A stretch of 64,000 bases of DNA from Cryobacterium sp. PH31-O1 (GTDB lineage Bacteria > Actinomycetota > Actinomycetes > Actinomycetales > Microbacteriaceae), in assembly GCF_030063455.1 (NCBI RefSeq), contig NZ_JASITB010000002.1, positions 186,001-250,000 on the forward strand, in the 5' to 3' direction. Under the pieces are notes generated by a model, which was not told the DNA's origin, ran no database searches, and worked only from the letters and a program-made list of their open reading frames with translations. The position numbers and the translations under genes were made by a program. This document shows positions 20,666 through 30,048 of the stretch, in pieces; position 1 is the first letter of the stretch; each line of letters opens with the position of its first letter.

Positions 20666-21622
20666 ATGTCCGAACCGGTGCTGACCCCTGTAATGAACGG
20701 TCACCGCACCCCTTTTGTTGAGCTCGATCGAGCCGACTGGGCGGCGCTTGCACCGACCACCCTGCTGCCGCTCAAAGAGACCGAGATCGTGCAGTTGCGC
20801 GGCCTCGGCGAGCCGCTCGACATCAACGAGGTGAAGGATGTCTACCTTCCGCTCAGTCGGCTGCTCAACCTCTACGCGGCGAACGCCCGCACCCTGCACC
20901 GTGCGACGAGTAGTTTTCTGGGTGAACGCGCCCGCCCCACCCCCTTTGTAATCGGTGTGGCCGGCTCGGTCGCGGTCGGCAAATCGACCACCGCCCGGCT
21001 GCTGCGCGAGATGCTTGCCCGCTGGGAGGACACTCCCCGGGTCGAACTCGTCACGACCGATGGTTTTCTGTTTCCCAATGCCGAGCTGAACCGTCGCGGT
21101 CTGATGGAACGCAAGGGATTTCCCGAGTCGTACGACCGGCGCGCCCTGCTGCGATTCGTCAGTGCGGTTAAGAGCGGCGCCCCCGAGGTACGGTCACCGT
21201 TCTACTCGCACTTGAGCTACGACATCGTGCCTGACGCGCAGATCGTGGTACGGCAACCCGACATTCTCATCGTCGAGGGTCTCAACGTGCTGCAGCCGCC
21301 CGGCCCTGGCCATGGACTCTCGGTCAGTGATCTGTTCGACTTCACCATCTATGTCGATGCCCGCACCCAGGACATCGCCCGCTGGTATGAAGAACGCTTT
21401 CTCAAGCTGCAACGGGGGGCCTTTGCCAATCCCAACTCGTTCTTTCACCGTTACGCCGCGTTGACCGAGGATGAGGCCCGCGCCAAGGCGCGCACCATCT
21501 GGACCAGCATCAATCAGCCCAACCTGCTGCAGAACATTCGTCCCACCCGGTCGCGCGCGACCCTCGTGCTGCGCAAAAACCCCACGCACGCCGTCTCGAC
21601 GGTGCTGCTGCGCAAGGTCTGA
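20666..21622 (+). CDS. coaA: Type I pantothenate kinase
   Basis: CoaA phosphorylates pantothenate, the first step of coenzyme A synthesis. The protein has 318 residues when started at the ATG at 20666, which has GGGGGA just upstream; an ATG at 20630 would overlap glmS and adds no family sequence. The P-loop is [10 protein letters not shown] at residues 99-108, followed by [11 protein letters not shown] and [33 protein letters not shown] and the end [17 protein letters not shown] are also characteristic. It is divergent from glmS and convergent with glmM; palindromic repeats fill the 147-bp gap after it. Confidence 0.96.
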   Translation: MSEPVLTPVMNGHRTPFVELDRADWAALAPTTLLPLKETEIVQLRGLGEPLDINEVKDVYLPLSRLLNLYAANARTLHRATSSFLGERARPTPFVIGVAGSVAVGKSTTARLLREMLARWEDTPRVELVTTDGFLFPNAELNRRGLMERKGFPESYDRRALLRFVSAVKSGAPEVRSPFYSHLSYDIVPDAQIVVRQPDILIVEGLNVLQPPGPGHGLSVSDLFDFTIYVDARTQDIARWYEERFLKLQRGAFANPNSFFHRYAALTEDEARAKARTIWTSINQPNLLQNIRPTRSRATLVLRKNPTHAVSTVLLRKV

Positions 21623-21646
21623 CCCCCGCGCACGTACGCACTCTGC

Positions 21647-21718
21647 GGACGGGGCCCGGGCCCGGACCCCGGGCCCAGTTTATAAACTGGGCCCACGGAC
21701 GGGGCCCGGGCCCCGTCC
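21647..21718. repeat. GGGCCC-rich composite palindromic element (copy at coaA/glmM)
   Basis: Three linked blocks are present. A partial copy of the GGACGGGGCCC block is at 21647-21663. A perfect 24-bp palindrome at 21671-21694 has arms GGGCCCAGTTTA. A perfect 22-bp palindrome at 21697-21718 has arms GGACGGGGCCC. The 24-bp palindrome is identical to 57056-57079 and the 22-bp one to 57032-57053. It lies between convergent coaA and glmM and may terminate both. Confidence 0.85.
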
Positions 21719-21721
21719 GGT

Positions 21722-21769
21722 AGGGGGCAGCCGGGCAGGGGGCAGTCGGGGAGGGGGCAGCCGGGGAGG
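21722..21769. repeat. Tandem 15-bp repeat, three copies
   Basis: Three head-to-tail copies of AGGGGGCAGCCGGGG lie at 21722-21736, 21737-21751 and 21752-21766, with one substitution each in copies 1 and 2, plus three bases of a fourth. The array abuts the glmM stop codon. Confidence 0.85.
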
Positions 21770-23131
21770 CTAGCGGGTTAGGCGGGCACGCACTACGTCG
21801 GCCAGGGAGTGCGCCAGCCGGTCGGCAGTGGGCTGGTCGGCGGCTTCCACCATCACCCGCACCATCGGCTCGGTGCCGGAAGGGCGCAGCAGCACCCGGC
21901 CGGTGTCACCAAGTTCGGTTTCTGCGGCGATAACAGCCTCGGCGATGACCGCGTCGGCACCGAGCGCCTTGTGGTCAACGCCCCGCACGTTCACGAGAAT
22001 CTGCGGATACACCGTCATAACGGATGCCAGTTCGGCGAGCGTCTTACCCGTGCGCGCCATTTCGGCGACGAGATGCAACCCGGTGAGGATGCCGTCGCCG
22101 GTCGTGGCGAACTTGGTCATGATCACGTGGCCGCTCTGCTCGCCGCCGAGGGAATACCCGTGGGCGTTGAGCTCTTCGAGCACGTAACGGTCGCCGACCT
22201 TGGTCTGCACCATGGTGATGTCGTTGGCCGCCATGGCCTTGCGCAAGCCGAGGTTGCTCATGACGGTCGCCACGAGCGTGCGGTCCTTGAGAACACCGCG
22301 TTCGGCCATCGACACGGCCAGAATGGCCATGATCTGGTCGCCGTCAACGATGTTGCCGTCGCCGTCCACCGCGAGACAGCGGTCGGCATCGCCGTCGTGG
22401 GCGATGCCGATGTCGGCGCCGTGCTCAAGCACGGCTTTGGCGAGGTTGTCGAGGTGGGTCGAACCCACGCCGTCGTTGATGTTGAGACCGTCGGGGTCGG
22501 CGCCAATCACGGTGAGGCGAGCACCGGCATCCGTGAACACCTGCGGTGAGACACCGGCAGCGGCACCGTGGGCGCAGTCGAGCACGACGTGGATGCCGTC
22601 GAGGCGGTGAGGCAGGGTCGTGAGCAGGTGCACAACGTAACGGTCTTCGGCGTCGGCAAAGCGACGGATGCGTCCGACGTCGCCGGCGATCGGCATCAGC
22701 GTGTCACGACCGATGTAGGACTCGATGCGGTCCTCGACGTCGTCGGGAAGTTTGGTTCCGCCAAAGGCGAAGATCTTAATGCCGTTGTCGGGCGCAGCGT
22801 TGTGTGAGGCAGAAATCATCACACCGAAGTCGGCACCGATATCGTTGATCAAAAAGGCTGCAGCGGGGGTGGGGATGACGCCGGCGTCGAGGACGTCAAC
22901 ACCGCTGGAGGCCAGGCCGGCCGAAACGGCAGCGGTGAGGAATTCACCGGAGATTCGCGGGTCGCGAGCGACCACGGCGACGGGCCGCCGACCCTCGGCA
23001 AGACGTGCTTGGGCACGACGTCCCTTGGTCAGCACCGCGGCGCTGGCCTGGGCAAGGCTCAGGGCCAGGCCAGCCGTGAGATCACGGTTGGCCAAGCCCC
23101 GAACGCCGTCCGTGCCGAACAGACGAGTCAT
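21770..23131 (-). CDS. glmM: Phosphoglucosamine mutase
   Basis: GlmM converts glucosamine-6-phosphate to glucosamine-1-phosphate, the step after GlmS. The 453-residue alpha-D-phosphohexomutase has the opening [10 protein letters not shown], the phosphoserine motif [12 protein letters not shown] with Ser109, the metal loop DGDADR near residue 245, the sugar-binding GGEQSGHVI and the phosphate-binding [11 protein letters not shown]. The ATG is at 23129-23131. It follows rpsI by 19 bp on the same strand, an order (rplM-rpsI-glmM) common in actinobacteria, so it may read through from the ribosomal genes. Confidence 0.97.
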   Translation of the reverse strand: MTRLFGTDGVRGLANRDLTAGLALSLAQASAAVLTKGRRAQARLAEGRRPVAVVARDPRISGEFLTAAVSAGLASSGVDVLDAGVIPTPAAAFLINDIGADFGVMISASHNAAPDNGIKIFAFGGTKLPDDVEDRIESYIGRDTLMPIAGDVGRIRRFADAEDRYVVHLLTTLPHRLDGIHVVLDCAHGAAAGVSPQVFTDAGARLTVIGADPDGLNINDGVGSTHLDNLAKAVLEHGADIGIAHDGDADRCLAVDGDGNIVDGDQIMAILAVSMAERGVLKDRTLVATVMSNLGLRKAMAANDITMVQTKVGDRYVLEELNAHGYSLGGEQSGHVIMTKFATTGDGILTGLHLVAEMARTGKTLAELASVMTVYPQILVNVRGVDHKALGADAVIAEAVIAAETELGDTGRVLLRPSGTEPMVRVMVEAADQPTADRLAHSLADVVRARLTR

Positions 23132-23150
23132 TTCGTCGTCGGCTATCGGG

Positions 23151-23636
23151 TTAGCGCTTGCTGAACTGAGGTGCCTTACGGGCCTTCTTGAGTCCGGCCT
23201 TCTTACGCTCCTTGACTCGAGCGTCGCGGCTGAGGAAGCCGTTCTTCTTGAGGATGGCGCGGTTGTTCTCTTCGTCGATCAGGTTCAGGCAGCGTGCGAT
23301 GCCGAGGCGCAGCGCGCCAGCCTGGCCGGACGGGCCACCACCGGTGATGCGGGCGATGACATCGTACGAGCCGAGCAGGTCGAGGACCTTGAACGGGTCG
23401 TTGATGAGCTGCTGGTGCAGCTTGTTCGGAAAGTAGTCGGCAAACTCGCGGCCGTTGACAACGATCGTGCCGGAGCCGGGGACGATGCGCACGCGGGCGA
23501 TGGCCTGCTTGCGACGGCCGACGGCTGCGCCGGGAACGTTGAGAACGGCGCGGGGCACCTTGGTTACGGTTTCGGCCGGAGTCTCGGTGGAGTAGCTCTC
23601 CGGAGCCTGGTCAATCTGGTCTGCGATCTTCGCCAC
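23151..23636 (-). CDS. rpsI: 30S ribosomal protein S9
   Basis: This small-subunit head protein has a C-terminal tail that reaches the P-site tRNA. Of 161 residues, the first 35 or so are a non-conserved extension, and the family core starts at [19 protein letters not shown]. The end, [18 protein letters not shown], is the conserved basic tail ending in SKR. The start is GTG at 23634-23636 with AAAGGA upstream. It is co-transcribed with rplM, 50 bp upstream, the universal pair. Confidence 0.96.
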   Translation of the reverse strand: MAKIADQIDQAPESYSTETPAETVTKVPRAVLNVPGAAVGRRKQAIARVRIVPGSGTIVVNGREFADYFPNKLHQQLINDPFKVLDLLGSYDVIARITGGGPSGQAGALRLGIARCLNLIDEENNRAILKKNGFLSRDARVKERKKAGLKKARKAPQFSKR

Positions 23637-23686
23637 GATGATGGGAATCCTTTTTATCTAAGAGTCGAGAAGTCTGGGTGCCGGCG

Positions 23687-24133
23687 CTACTGCGCGACCT
23701 GGCTGAGCGTGTACGGCTTGGGCTGCTGAGCGGAGTGCGGGTGCTCAGGGCCGGCGTACACCTTCAGCTTGGTGAGCTGGGCGCGACCGAGCGAGTTCTT
23801 CGGCAGCATGCCGCGGATCGCTTTTTCGACCGCACGGGTCGGGTGCTTCTCGAGCATCTCGGAGTAGTTGGTCGCCGTGAGTCCGCCCGGGTAACCGGAG
23901 TGGCGGTACGCGATCTTCAGGTCGAGCTTCTTGCCGGTGAGGGCAACCTTCTCGGCGTTGACGATGATGACGAAGTCACCACCATCCATGTGCGGGGAGA
24001 AGGTGGCCTTGTGCTTGCCGCGCAGCAGGATTGCCGCGTGGCTGGCCAGACGTCCGAGAACGATATCGGTGGCATCGATGACAACCCAGTCGTGCTGGAG
24101 TTCGCTTGCCTTGGGGGTGTAAGTGCGCGTCAC
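23687..24133 (-). CDS. rplM: 50S ribosomal protein L13
   Basis: This is an early-assembly protein of the large subunit. The 148-residue family-length protein begins [20 protein letters not shown] at the GTG at 24131-24133. The conserved [35 protein letters not shown] region follows, and then [14 protein letters not shown] near residue 105. The longer frame to 24262 is not supported. It pairs with rpsI. The 138-bp leader upstream may carry the promoter and L13 feedback site, but I recognise no specific structure. Confidence 0.96.
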   Translation of the reverse strand: MTRTYTPKASELQHDWVVIDATDIVLGRLASHAAILLRGKHKATFSPHMDGGDFVIIVNAEKVALTGKKLDLKIAYRHSGYPGGLTATNYSEMLEKHPTRAVEKAIRGMLPKNSLGRAQLTKLKVYAGPEHPHSAQQPKPYTLSQVAQ

Positions 24134-24271
24134 TAGTGTGCTGCTTTCTTCTTTTTCGAACGGAGGTGTTCGTGAATCCCGCTCCGGGCATGTTTTCGTA
24201 AAGAGAACACTGTCGATGGAGGGCTCACGTTCGGATGCCGTGCTGCAACGCACAGACACCAAGGGTCAACA

Positions 24272-25216
24272 CTAGTCGGAGGCGGCCGCGGACGCAACCT
24301 GGGCAGCGACCGGCAGCGAGCGCCGGTTGCGGGTGTCCGCGGCGCGCTGGGCCAGGGAAGCGTCGTCGGGGTAGCCGACGTCGATCAGGGTGAGACCGTG
24401 CGCCTGCATCACCTTGAACTCGCTGATGCGGTGCTTGTCGAAGTGCAGGTGGGCGAGGGTGCTGCCGTCGAGGCGCCCCTCCCCCACAGCCACGCAGGCG
24501 CCGACCATGGCGCGCACCATGCTGTGGCAGAAGGCATCCGCTTTAATGGCGGCAATGATGAGGCCGTCGTCGTCGCGGTGCCAGCGAAAGTCCTGCACGG
24601 TGCGGATGGTCGTCGCTCCCGGGCGCGGCTTGCAGTAGGCAGCGAAGTCGTGCAGGCCCACCAGCGTGGCTGCTGCGGCGTCCATGACGGTGAGATCGAG
24701 TTTGAACGGATGCCACGTGGTGCGCAGCCGCTGCTGCGGGTCGTGCAGGGCGAGCGGGTCAGCGATGCGGTATTCGTAGCGACGCCACAGGGCCGAGAAC
24801 CGGGCATCGAACCCACCAGGAACGACCGTGGCCCGGCGCAGCACGATGTCGGGCTTGGTCACCAGGATGCCGCCGAGGCGGCGCAGCACCGCGGTGCCGA
24901 GATCAACCGGAGGGCGATTTCCGGTGCCGCGCTGAATGCGCACGAGCGAGTGCGCCTGTTCGGCGGTGAGGTCGAAATGGGCGACCTGACCGCGGGCATG
25001 CACCCCGGCATCCGTTCGGCCCGCGACGATCAGGGTGGGGTGAGGGGGGAAGCTCTGCAAAATGCCGGCGAGCCCGTTTTCGATGTCGGCCTGCACGGTG
25101 CGAAACCCCGGCTGGCGGGCCCAGCCGGTGAAATCGGTGCCGTCGTAGGCGAGGTCGAGGCGGATGCGCGTGGAGCCCAGCGCTGCATTCGCGGCGCGGG
25201 GCACAAAAAGATTCAC
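24272..25216 (-). CDS. truA: tRNA pseudouridine(38-40) synthase TruA
   Basis: TruA isomerises uridines 38-40 of the tRNA anticodon arm. The core starts IRLDLAYDGTDFTGWARQPG. The catalytic aspartate lies in GRTDAGVHARGQVAHFD, and the C-terminal part has HDFAAYCKPRPGATTIRTV and FCHSMVRAMVGACVAVGEG. I chose the GTG at 25214-25216 (VNLFVPRAANAALG) for 314 residues. The ribosome site there is weak and a start at the GTG at 25204 is also possible; the longer frame to 25462 overlaps the divergent acyltransferase. An insertion near residue 105 (RIQRGTGNRPPVDLGTAVLRR) is a local peculiarity. Confidence 0.92.
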   Translation of the reverse strand: MNLFVPRAANAALGSTRIRLDLAYDGTDFTGWARQPGFRTVQADIENGLAGILQSFPPHPTLIVAGRTDAGVHARGQVAHFDLTAEQAHSLVRIQRGTGNRPPVDLGTAVLRRLGGILVTKPDIVLRRATVVPGGFDARFSALWRRYEYRIADPLALHDPQQRLRTTWHPFKLDLTVMDAAAATLVGLHDFAAYCKPRPGATTIRTVQDFRWHRDDDGLIIAAIKADAFCHSMVRAMVGACVAVGEGRLDGSTLAHLHFDKHRISEFKVMQAHGLTLIDVGYPDDASLAQRAADTRNRRSLPVAAQVASAAASD

Positions 25217-25307
25217 GAGGGTAAGCCTAGGTGGCGCGGGCGGGTTATCGTTGAAACCGGCCCCGGTCCACCCCCATTCTGAGTGCCAAAGAAACCTCGT
25301 CTTGCCC

Positions 25308-27266
25308 ATGACTCGCTCCCCGCGCTCGTTCCCGCTCACCGGGAGGACTCGGTCAACGGCGGCGGTATTCGGGCCAGAGAACGCACCAGTGCTGGGGCCG
25401 AAGAATGTGCAGCGCAGCGGCCGCTTGGCCGGGCTCGACGGTCTGCGCGCCCTCGCCGTCATTGCCGTCGTGGTCTACCATTTTTTTCCGGCTCTGCTGC
25501 CGGGCGGGTTCATCGGAGTCGACGTTTTCTTCGTGATCAGCGGATTTCTGATCACCGGGCTGCTCGTCTCCGAACACACCCGAACCGGGCGCATCTCGCT
25601 GCGCCGTTTCTGGCAACGCCGCGCCCGCCGCCTCGTTCCCCCACTCATCCCGGTGATTCTGATCAGCTGCAGCATCGCATTCTTGATCGGCGGCGACGTG
25701 CTGGTCGGGCTCGGCGCCCAGCTGCTCGGTGCCACGACCTTCGGCTACAACTGGGTGTCGATCGCCAATGACGCCAGCTACTTCAGCGTCAACGAGCCAG
25801 AGCTGCTGCGCAATCTGTGGTCACTTGCCGTGGAAGAGCAGTTCTACCTGGTTTGGCCGCTGCTGCTGCTGGCCGTGCTGCTGCTTCGCCGCCCGCCGGT
25901 GCGTCTGGCCGTCGTTACCGCCCTGTTCATCGCCTCGGCCTTCTGGATGGGCCTGCTGTACCAGCCCGGCGCCGACCCCACCCGCGTGTACTACGGTTCA
26001 GACACGCACAGCTTCGGACTGTTCGCCGGTGCTGCCCTGGCCCTGCTGCTGCGCCGTCCGAGTGGGCACCGCAATGAGTTGCCACGTCTGCGCCCGTGGC
26101 TCGGCGGCGCTGCCGTGCTGGCGATTGCTGCCTTCGCGCTCTGGTTGCCCGAAGACGGCACCGCGACCTTTCGCGGAGGGCTCGTCGCGGTGAGTCTGGC
26201 CACCGCGGTCGCTATCTGGGCTGGCGTGCGCGGCGGCAGGTTTGGACGGCTGCTGGACAGCACGCCATTGCGTTACCTCGGTGAACGCTCCTACGGCATC
26301 TACCTGTGGCACTGGCCGGTGCTCGTATTACTGCAGCTGCTCTGGCCGGCTGCCTCGCGGTCGGGCAGCCTGCTGCCGATCGGACTGCTCGCCGCCACTA
26401 TCACCCTCGTTCTGGCGGTCGTGTCGTATCGCTGGCTCGAAGTACCGATCCGGCGGGTCGGCGTACGCGGCAGCATCCGTCACATTGGCCGTCTCTGGAC
26501 CGGCACCACCCGGCGCCGGCGCCTGGTTGCCGCGGCCGCCGCTCTGTCTCTGCTTCTGGTCGGCGGCACGACTGCCGCCGTGGTCGCGGCGCCCGCACAG
26601 ACCTCGGCCCAGCTACGCATCGAGCGCGGCCAGCGGGCAATGGATGCTGCGGCACGCGCCGCGACACACGCTGCAGCCGCTGCGGAGGCGGCCGCCCAGG
26701 CCGCTGCGACACCGGTGCTCGCGGACGGCCCAATCACGGCCATCGGCGACTCGGTCATGCTGGCTTCAGCTCCGGAATTGCAGGCCACCTTTGCGGGCAT
26801 GACCGTGGACGCCTCGGTCTCACGCGGCATGTATTCTGCGGACGATATATTGCTGGCACTGAAGGCAGCAGGTCAGCTCCAGCCGCTCGTCGTGATCGGG
26901 CTCGGCACCAACGGCCCGATCACCGGCGACGAACTGACCAACATTTTGCGCATACTCGGACCGGATCGGCAGCTCGTGCTCGTCAACGCCTATGCCGAGC
27001 GCGATTGGACCGACGGCGTCAACGCGACGCTCTCCGAGTTCGCTGCGGGCAACCGTCGCGTCGAACTGGCGAACTGGCATGACACGATTGCCGGCCGCCT
27101 CGATCTTTTGGCGGGCGATCACGTGCACCCAGGTCCGATAGGCGGCCAGCTGTACGCGGACGAGGTACGCGCCGCGGCGGATCGTCTCGCGGCGGTGCCG
27201 CCACTGTCCGACTCCAGCTGGCTGCTGCGCTCCCCCGACGCGCCCCGTCCGCCGCCGTTTCGCTGA
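25308..27266 (+). CDS. OafA-type acyltransferase with C-terminal SGNH domain
   Basis: This 652-residue integral membrane O-acyltransferase probably acetylates a cell-envelope glycan. Residues about 40-400 form the acyltransferase-3 domain with ten or so helices. It opens GLDGLRALAVIAVVVYHFFP, where the histidine is the catalytic candidate, followed by FIGVDVFFVISGFLIT, RRARRLVPP and SLAVEEQFYLVWPLLL. An Ala-rich segment follows the last helix. The extracellular SGNH hydrolase-like domain then has the GDS serine near residue 480 (ITAIGDSVML) and DHVHPG near residue 604 with the Asp/His pair. The start ATG at 25308 lacks a strong ribosome site. It is the only plus-strand gene between 21.6 and 36.4 kb. 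The acceptor is unknown. Confidence 0.9.
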   Translation: MTRSPRSFPLTGRTRSTAAVFGPENAPVLGPKNVQRSGRLAGLDGLRALAVIAVVVYHFFPALLPGGFIGVDVFFVISGFLITGLLVSEHTRTGRISLRRFWQRRARRLVPPLIPVILISCSIAFLIGGDVLVGLGAQLLGATTFGYNWVSIANDASYFSVNEPELLRNLWSLAVEEQFYLVWPLLLLAVLLLRRPPVRLAVVTALFIASAFWMGLLYQPGADPTRVYYGSDTHSFGLFAGAALALLLRRPSGHRNELPRLRPWLGGAAVLAIAAFALWLPEDGTATFRGGLVAVSLATAVAIWAGVRGGRFGRLLDSTPLRYLGERSYGIYLWHWPVLVLLQLLWPAASRSGSLLPIGLLAATITLVLAVVSYRWLEVPIRRVGVRGSIRHIGRLWTGTTRRRRLVAAAAALSLLLVGGTTAAVVAAPAQTSAQLRIERGQRAMDAAARAATHAAAAAEAAAQAAATPVLADGPITAIGDSVMLASAPELQATFAGMTVDASVSRGMYSADDILLALKAAGQLQPLVVIGLGTNGPITGDELTNILRILGPDRQLVLVNAYAERDWTDGVNATLSEFAAGNRRVELANWHDTIAGRLDLLAGDHVHPGPIGGQLYADEVRAAADRLAAVPPLSDSSWLLRSPDAPRPPPFR

Positions 27267-27270
27267 AGAA

Positions 27271-28314
27271 TCAGAACTCGAGCACGTAGGCGAGTTCCCG
27301 GTTGGTCGCGAAAAAGCCCATGCCGGTGTATAGATCTAGCGCGCCGGTCGGGCTCGCCGAGTCCACGTCGAGGGTGGCGCGCTCGTGTCCGGCGGCACGG
27401 CTGGCAGCCAGCTGCGCGGCCAACAGTGCCTGCGCGATGTGGCGGCCGCGCCATCCGCTCAGCACGCCGACCAGGCCAATGTAGCTGTTGCGGTAACCGG
27501 CTGCCGCCCAATCCTCTTCGTTCACGGTCGACATGATGAAGCCAACGACCCGCTCGCTGCCGCCCGGCTCCGTTGCGATCGCGACAAACGAGAGCGCGTC
27601 GACAAACGACGGGCCGCTCACGTAGGAATTCCAACTCTCGTCGGGGATGGGCTGACTCGACCAGTGGTCCATAAAGGCGGCGTCGCGCGCGGCGTGCACG
27701 GCGGCCGACAGCTCGGGAATGTACCCAACCAAACGGATGCCGTCGGACAATTCAACTTCGCGTATCGGGTCGGAAAGCATGCGGTCAAGCGACAGAAAGT
27801 ATCGCGTGCAGGCCAGACCTACCCGTTCGTAAAGGCGCGAGGTCTGCGGCGCTCGCTCGTCACACGACGCGACGATCCAACCGGGCAGCAATTTGTTCGA
27901 GGTCACCAATTGCTGCTTGGCACGAGCGACCTGCCAATTCAGAAGTTGACGTCCAATGCCTCTTCCGCGCATCTCGGGGAGCACTCCCCCACCCAGGTTG
28001 GATTTCACTAAGGTCTCTTGCCCCTGCTGGAGCACGACGAGCCCGTGCGCGACCAGACGATTCTGGCTGTCGAAGCCGACCAGAGTGTCCGTGGCAACAT
28101 CGACAAAGGAGAAGTCGAAGGCCTCGCCAACATCCTCCCGCTCGAGAACATAATTGGGATGGTCGGCCCGGCCGATCTCCTTCTCGAGCTGCCAGATGGC
28201 GTCGATATCGGCTCTGCTGGCTGGCCGCCACAGCGCGATATCGGGGTGCTCGGGAACCGGCAGCTGTGCGGGCGCGTTCACGCGCGCTGAGAGCGGGGTC
28301 GTGACATCGGTCAT
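27271..28314 (-). CDS. GNAT family N-acetyltransferase (paralogue 2 of tandem pair)
   Basis: This 347-residue protein has two GNAT-like halves. The N-terminal half carries GVLPEMRGRGIGRQLLNWQV (acetyl-CoA loop RGRGIG, near residue 124) and the C-terminal half carries GVLSGWRGRHIAQALLAAQL near residue 286, ending ALDLYTGMGFFATNRELAYV. The ATG at 28312-28314 was chosen; the longer frame runs into the upstream gene. It is the same length as the gene at 28347 and strikingly similar to it throughout (HPDIALWRPA, AFMDHWSSQP, VGVLSGWRGRHIAQ), so the two arose by tandem duplication. The substrate is unknown. Double-GNAT architecture recalls mycothiol synthase, but MshD identity is not supported. Confidence 0.85.
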   Translation of the reverse strand: MTDVTTPLSARVNAPAQLPVPEHPDIALWRPASRADIDAIWQLEKEIGRADHPNYVLEREDVGEAFDFSFVDVATDTLVGFDSQNRLVAHGLVVLQQGQETLVKSNLGGGVLPEMRGRGIGRQLLNWQVARAKQQLVTSNKLLPGWIVASCDERAPQTSRLYERVGLACTRYFLSLDRMLSDPIREVELSDGIRLVGYIPELSAAVHAARDAAFMDHWSSQPIPDESWNSYVSGPSFVDALSFVAIATEPGGSERVVGFIMSTVNEEDWAAAGYRNSYIGLVGVLSGWRGRHIAQALLAAQLAASRAAGHERATLDVDSASPTGALDLYTGMGFFATNRELAYVLEF

Positions 28315-28346
28315 GCTTAACCCTACCCACGCACCCGCGGTTCGGG

Positions 28347-29390
28347 CTAGAACTGCAGGGTGTACGCCATCTTGCGGTGAGTGGGCACAAAGCCCATACC
28401 GGTGTAGAGGCCGAGGGCTCCGGTCGGGCTGTCCGAGTCGACGGCGAGGGTCACCCGCTCGTGGCCCAAGGCACGGCCTGCCCCGAGCTGGGCAGCCAGC
28501 AGGGACTGGGCGATGTGGCGGCCGCGCCATCCGCTCAACACGCCGACCAGGTCGATGTAGCTGCCGGTGAAACCCTGGGTGGCCCAGACGTTCTCGTTCG
28601 CGGTCGACAGCACGAAGCCGACAACGCGCTCGGTGCCGGATGCGTCTGTACCGTAGGCCACGAACGAGAGGTCGGGGCGAAACCATTTGCCGCCCACGAA
28701 CGCGTTCCAGTTCTCGTCGCTCATCGGCTGGCTGCCCCAGTGGTCCATAAAAGCGTCGTCACGGGTGGCGTGCACCTCGGCCGAGGCCGCGGCAGTAAAC
28801 GCGGCAATGCGGATGCCGGCGGCCGCGGTGATCACCGGCACCGGGGCATCCAGGGGTCGTTCGAGGGTGAGAAAGTAGCGTGTGAGGCTCAGGCCGGCGC
28901 GTTCGAACAGCGCGGCGTTCTGTGGGGAACGTTCGTCGGAATAGCTGACGATCCAGCCGGGCAGGGTCTTCGGCGAAGAGGCGAGCTGCTGCTTCGCCCG
29001 ACCCAGCTGCCAGGCAAGCAGTTGACGACCAACGCCGCGGGCTCGAATCGACGGATGCACCCCGCCGATCGTCATCGAACGCACGAGACTCACCTGACGC
29101 GGCGGAAACATGACCATGCCGACCGCAACCACCTGCCCGGCGGCGTCGAGCCCTACGAGCGAATCGAACTCAGCATGAAAGTGTGAGTAGCCGAAGTCGG
29201 CGGTGATCGCGCCACGGGCGGTCAGAAAGTTAGGGTGGTCTACCCGGCCCATGACCTGCCGAAGCTGCCAGATACCGTCGATATCGTCGATCGTCGCAGG
29301 CCGCCAGAGCGCGACGTCAGGATGCACTGGCAAATCGAGCTGAGCGGGGGCGGTCACGCGTTCATTGAGGGGCCGCAGCACTGAAATCAT
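28347..29390 (-). CDS. GNAT family N-acetyltransferase (paralogue 1 of tandem pair)
   Basis: This 347-residue double-GNAT protein has acetyl-CoA-loop sequences at SIRARGVGRQLLAWQLGRAK (near residue 125) and GWRGRHIAQSLLAAQLGAGR (near residue 290), ending GLYTGMGFVPTHRKMAYTL. It opens MISVLRPLNERVTAPAQLDL. The ATG is at 29388-29390 and the downstream paralogue starts 33 bp after its stop, so the pair is very likely co-transcribed. The strongest conservation with its twin lies in the C-terminal half, suggesting that domain is the active one, though catalytic residues cannot be assigned. Its physiological acceptor is not recognisable. Confidence 0.85.
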   Translation of the reverse strand: MISVLRPLNERVTAPAQLDLPVHPDVALWRPATIDDIDGIWQLRQVMGRVDHPNFLTARGAITADFGYSHFHAEFDSLVGLDAAGQVVAVGMVMFPPRQVSLVRSMTIGGVHPSIRARGVGRQLLAWQLGRAKQQLASSPKTLPGWIVSYSDERSPQNAALFERAGLSLTRYFLTLERPLDAPVPVITAAAGIRIAAFTAAASAEVHATRDDAFMDHWGSQPMSDENWNAFVGGKWFRPDLSFVAYGTDASGTERVVGFVLSTANENVWATQGFTGSYIDLVGVLSGWRGRHIAQSLLAAQLGAGRALGHERVTLAVDSDSPTGALGLYTGMGFVPTHRKMAYTLQF

Positions 29391-29426
29391 GCTTCAACCC
29401 TAACGACCCACCGTTGGCGGGCACAA

Positions 29427-29459
29427 AAAAGGGGACCCGACCGAAGTCGGGCCCCTTCA
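29427..29459 (-). terminator. Terminator of the rplQ transcript
   Basis: A stem GGGG-A-CCCGAC with CGAA loop and GTCGGG-CCCC (29431-29455) is followed on the minus strand by TTTTTTG. It lies just after the rplQ stop and closes the alpha operon. The loop again gives TTCG on the minus transcript. Confidence 0.85.
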
Positions 29460-29473
29460 AGCGAAAACAGTTT

Positions 29474-29998
29474 CTACTTGGCTTCCTCGGCGACGGGTGC
29501 GTCAGCATCCGCTTCGACGACAGCTTCGGAGTCTTCGACAACAACGTCGTCAGCTACGACCTCGTCAACGACAACGTTCTCAGAACCGACCGGGGTCGCG
29601 GCGACGGTCGCGGTCTTGGAGCGCTTGACCTTGGGGGTCAGGGGCTCGAGAACGAGCTCCATCTGCACCATGGACGCGTTGTCACCCTTGCGAAAACCGA
29701 GCTTCGTGATGCGGGTGTAACCGCCCTGACGCTCGTTGACCTGCGGGGCGATGACCGTGAACAGCTCGTGCACGACGGTCTTGTCGGTGATCGTCGCGAG
29801 AACGCGACGACGGGCGTGCAGGTCGCCGCGCTTGGCGAACTGCACCATGCGCTCGGCGAGCGGACGCAGGCGCTTGGCACGCGTCTCGGTCGTCTTGATC
29901 GACTTGTGGGTGAACAGGGCCGCGGCCAGGTTCGCAAGCATGAGGCGCTCGTGCGCCGGGCCGCCCCCGAGACGGGGGCCCTTTGTGGGCTTAGGCAT
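29474..29998 (-). CDS. rplQ: 50S ribosomal protein L17 with acidic C-terminal tail
   Basis: This large-subunit protein lies near the exit tunnel. The 174-residue product has the conserved core [20 protein letters not shown], then [24 protein letters not shown] and [20 protein letters not shown]. Beyond residue 125 it continues into a Val/Glu/Asp/Ala-rich tail of some 45 residues ([20 protein letters not shown], ending DAPVAEEAK), which is longer than in most bacteria. The ATG is at 29996-29998. It is the last gene of the infA-rpmJ-rpsM-rpsK-rpoA-rplQ set and is followed by a terminator. Confidence 0.96.
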   Translation of the reverse strand: MPKPTKGPRLGGGPAHERLMLANLAAALFTHKSIKTTETRAKRLRPLAERMVQFAKRGDLHARRRVLATITDKTVVHELFTVIAPQVNERQGGYTRITKLGFRKGDNASMVQMELVLEPLTPKVKRSKTATVAATPVGSENVVVDEVVADDVVVEDSEAVVEADADAPVAEEAK

Positions 29999-30048
29999 TG
30001 GTAATCTCCAGTATCAAAAAATCGAAAGGCAGCGTTGAAGCGCGAGCC

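Noticed and set aside
21471-21773. Frames encoding GPVYKLGP at 21.6 and 57.0 kb on both strands
   Set aside because: They are by-products of the palindromic DNA, which reads the same on both strands; no ribosome site or conserved protein.
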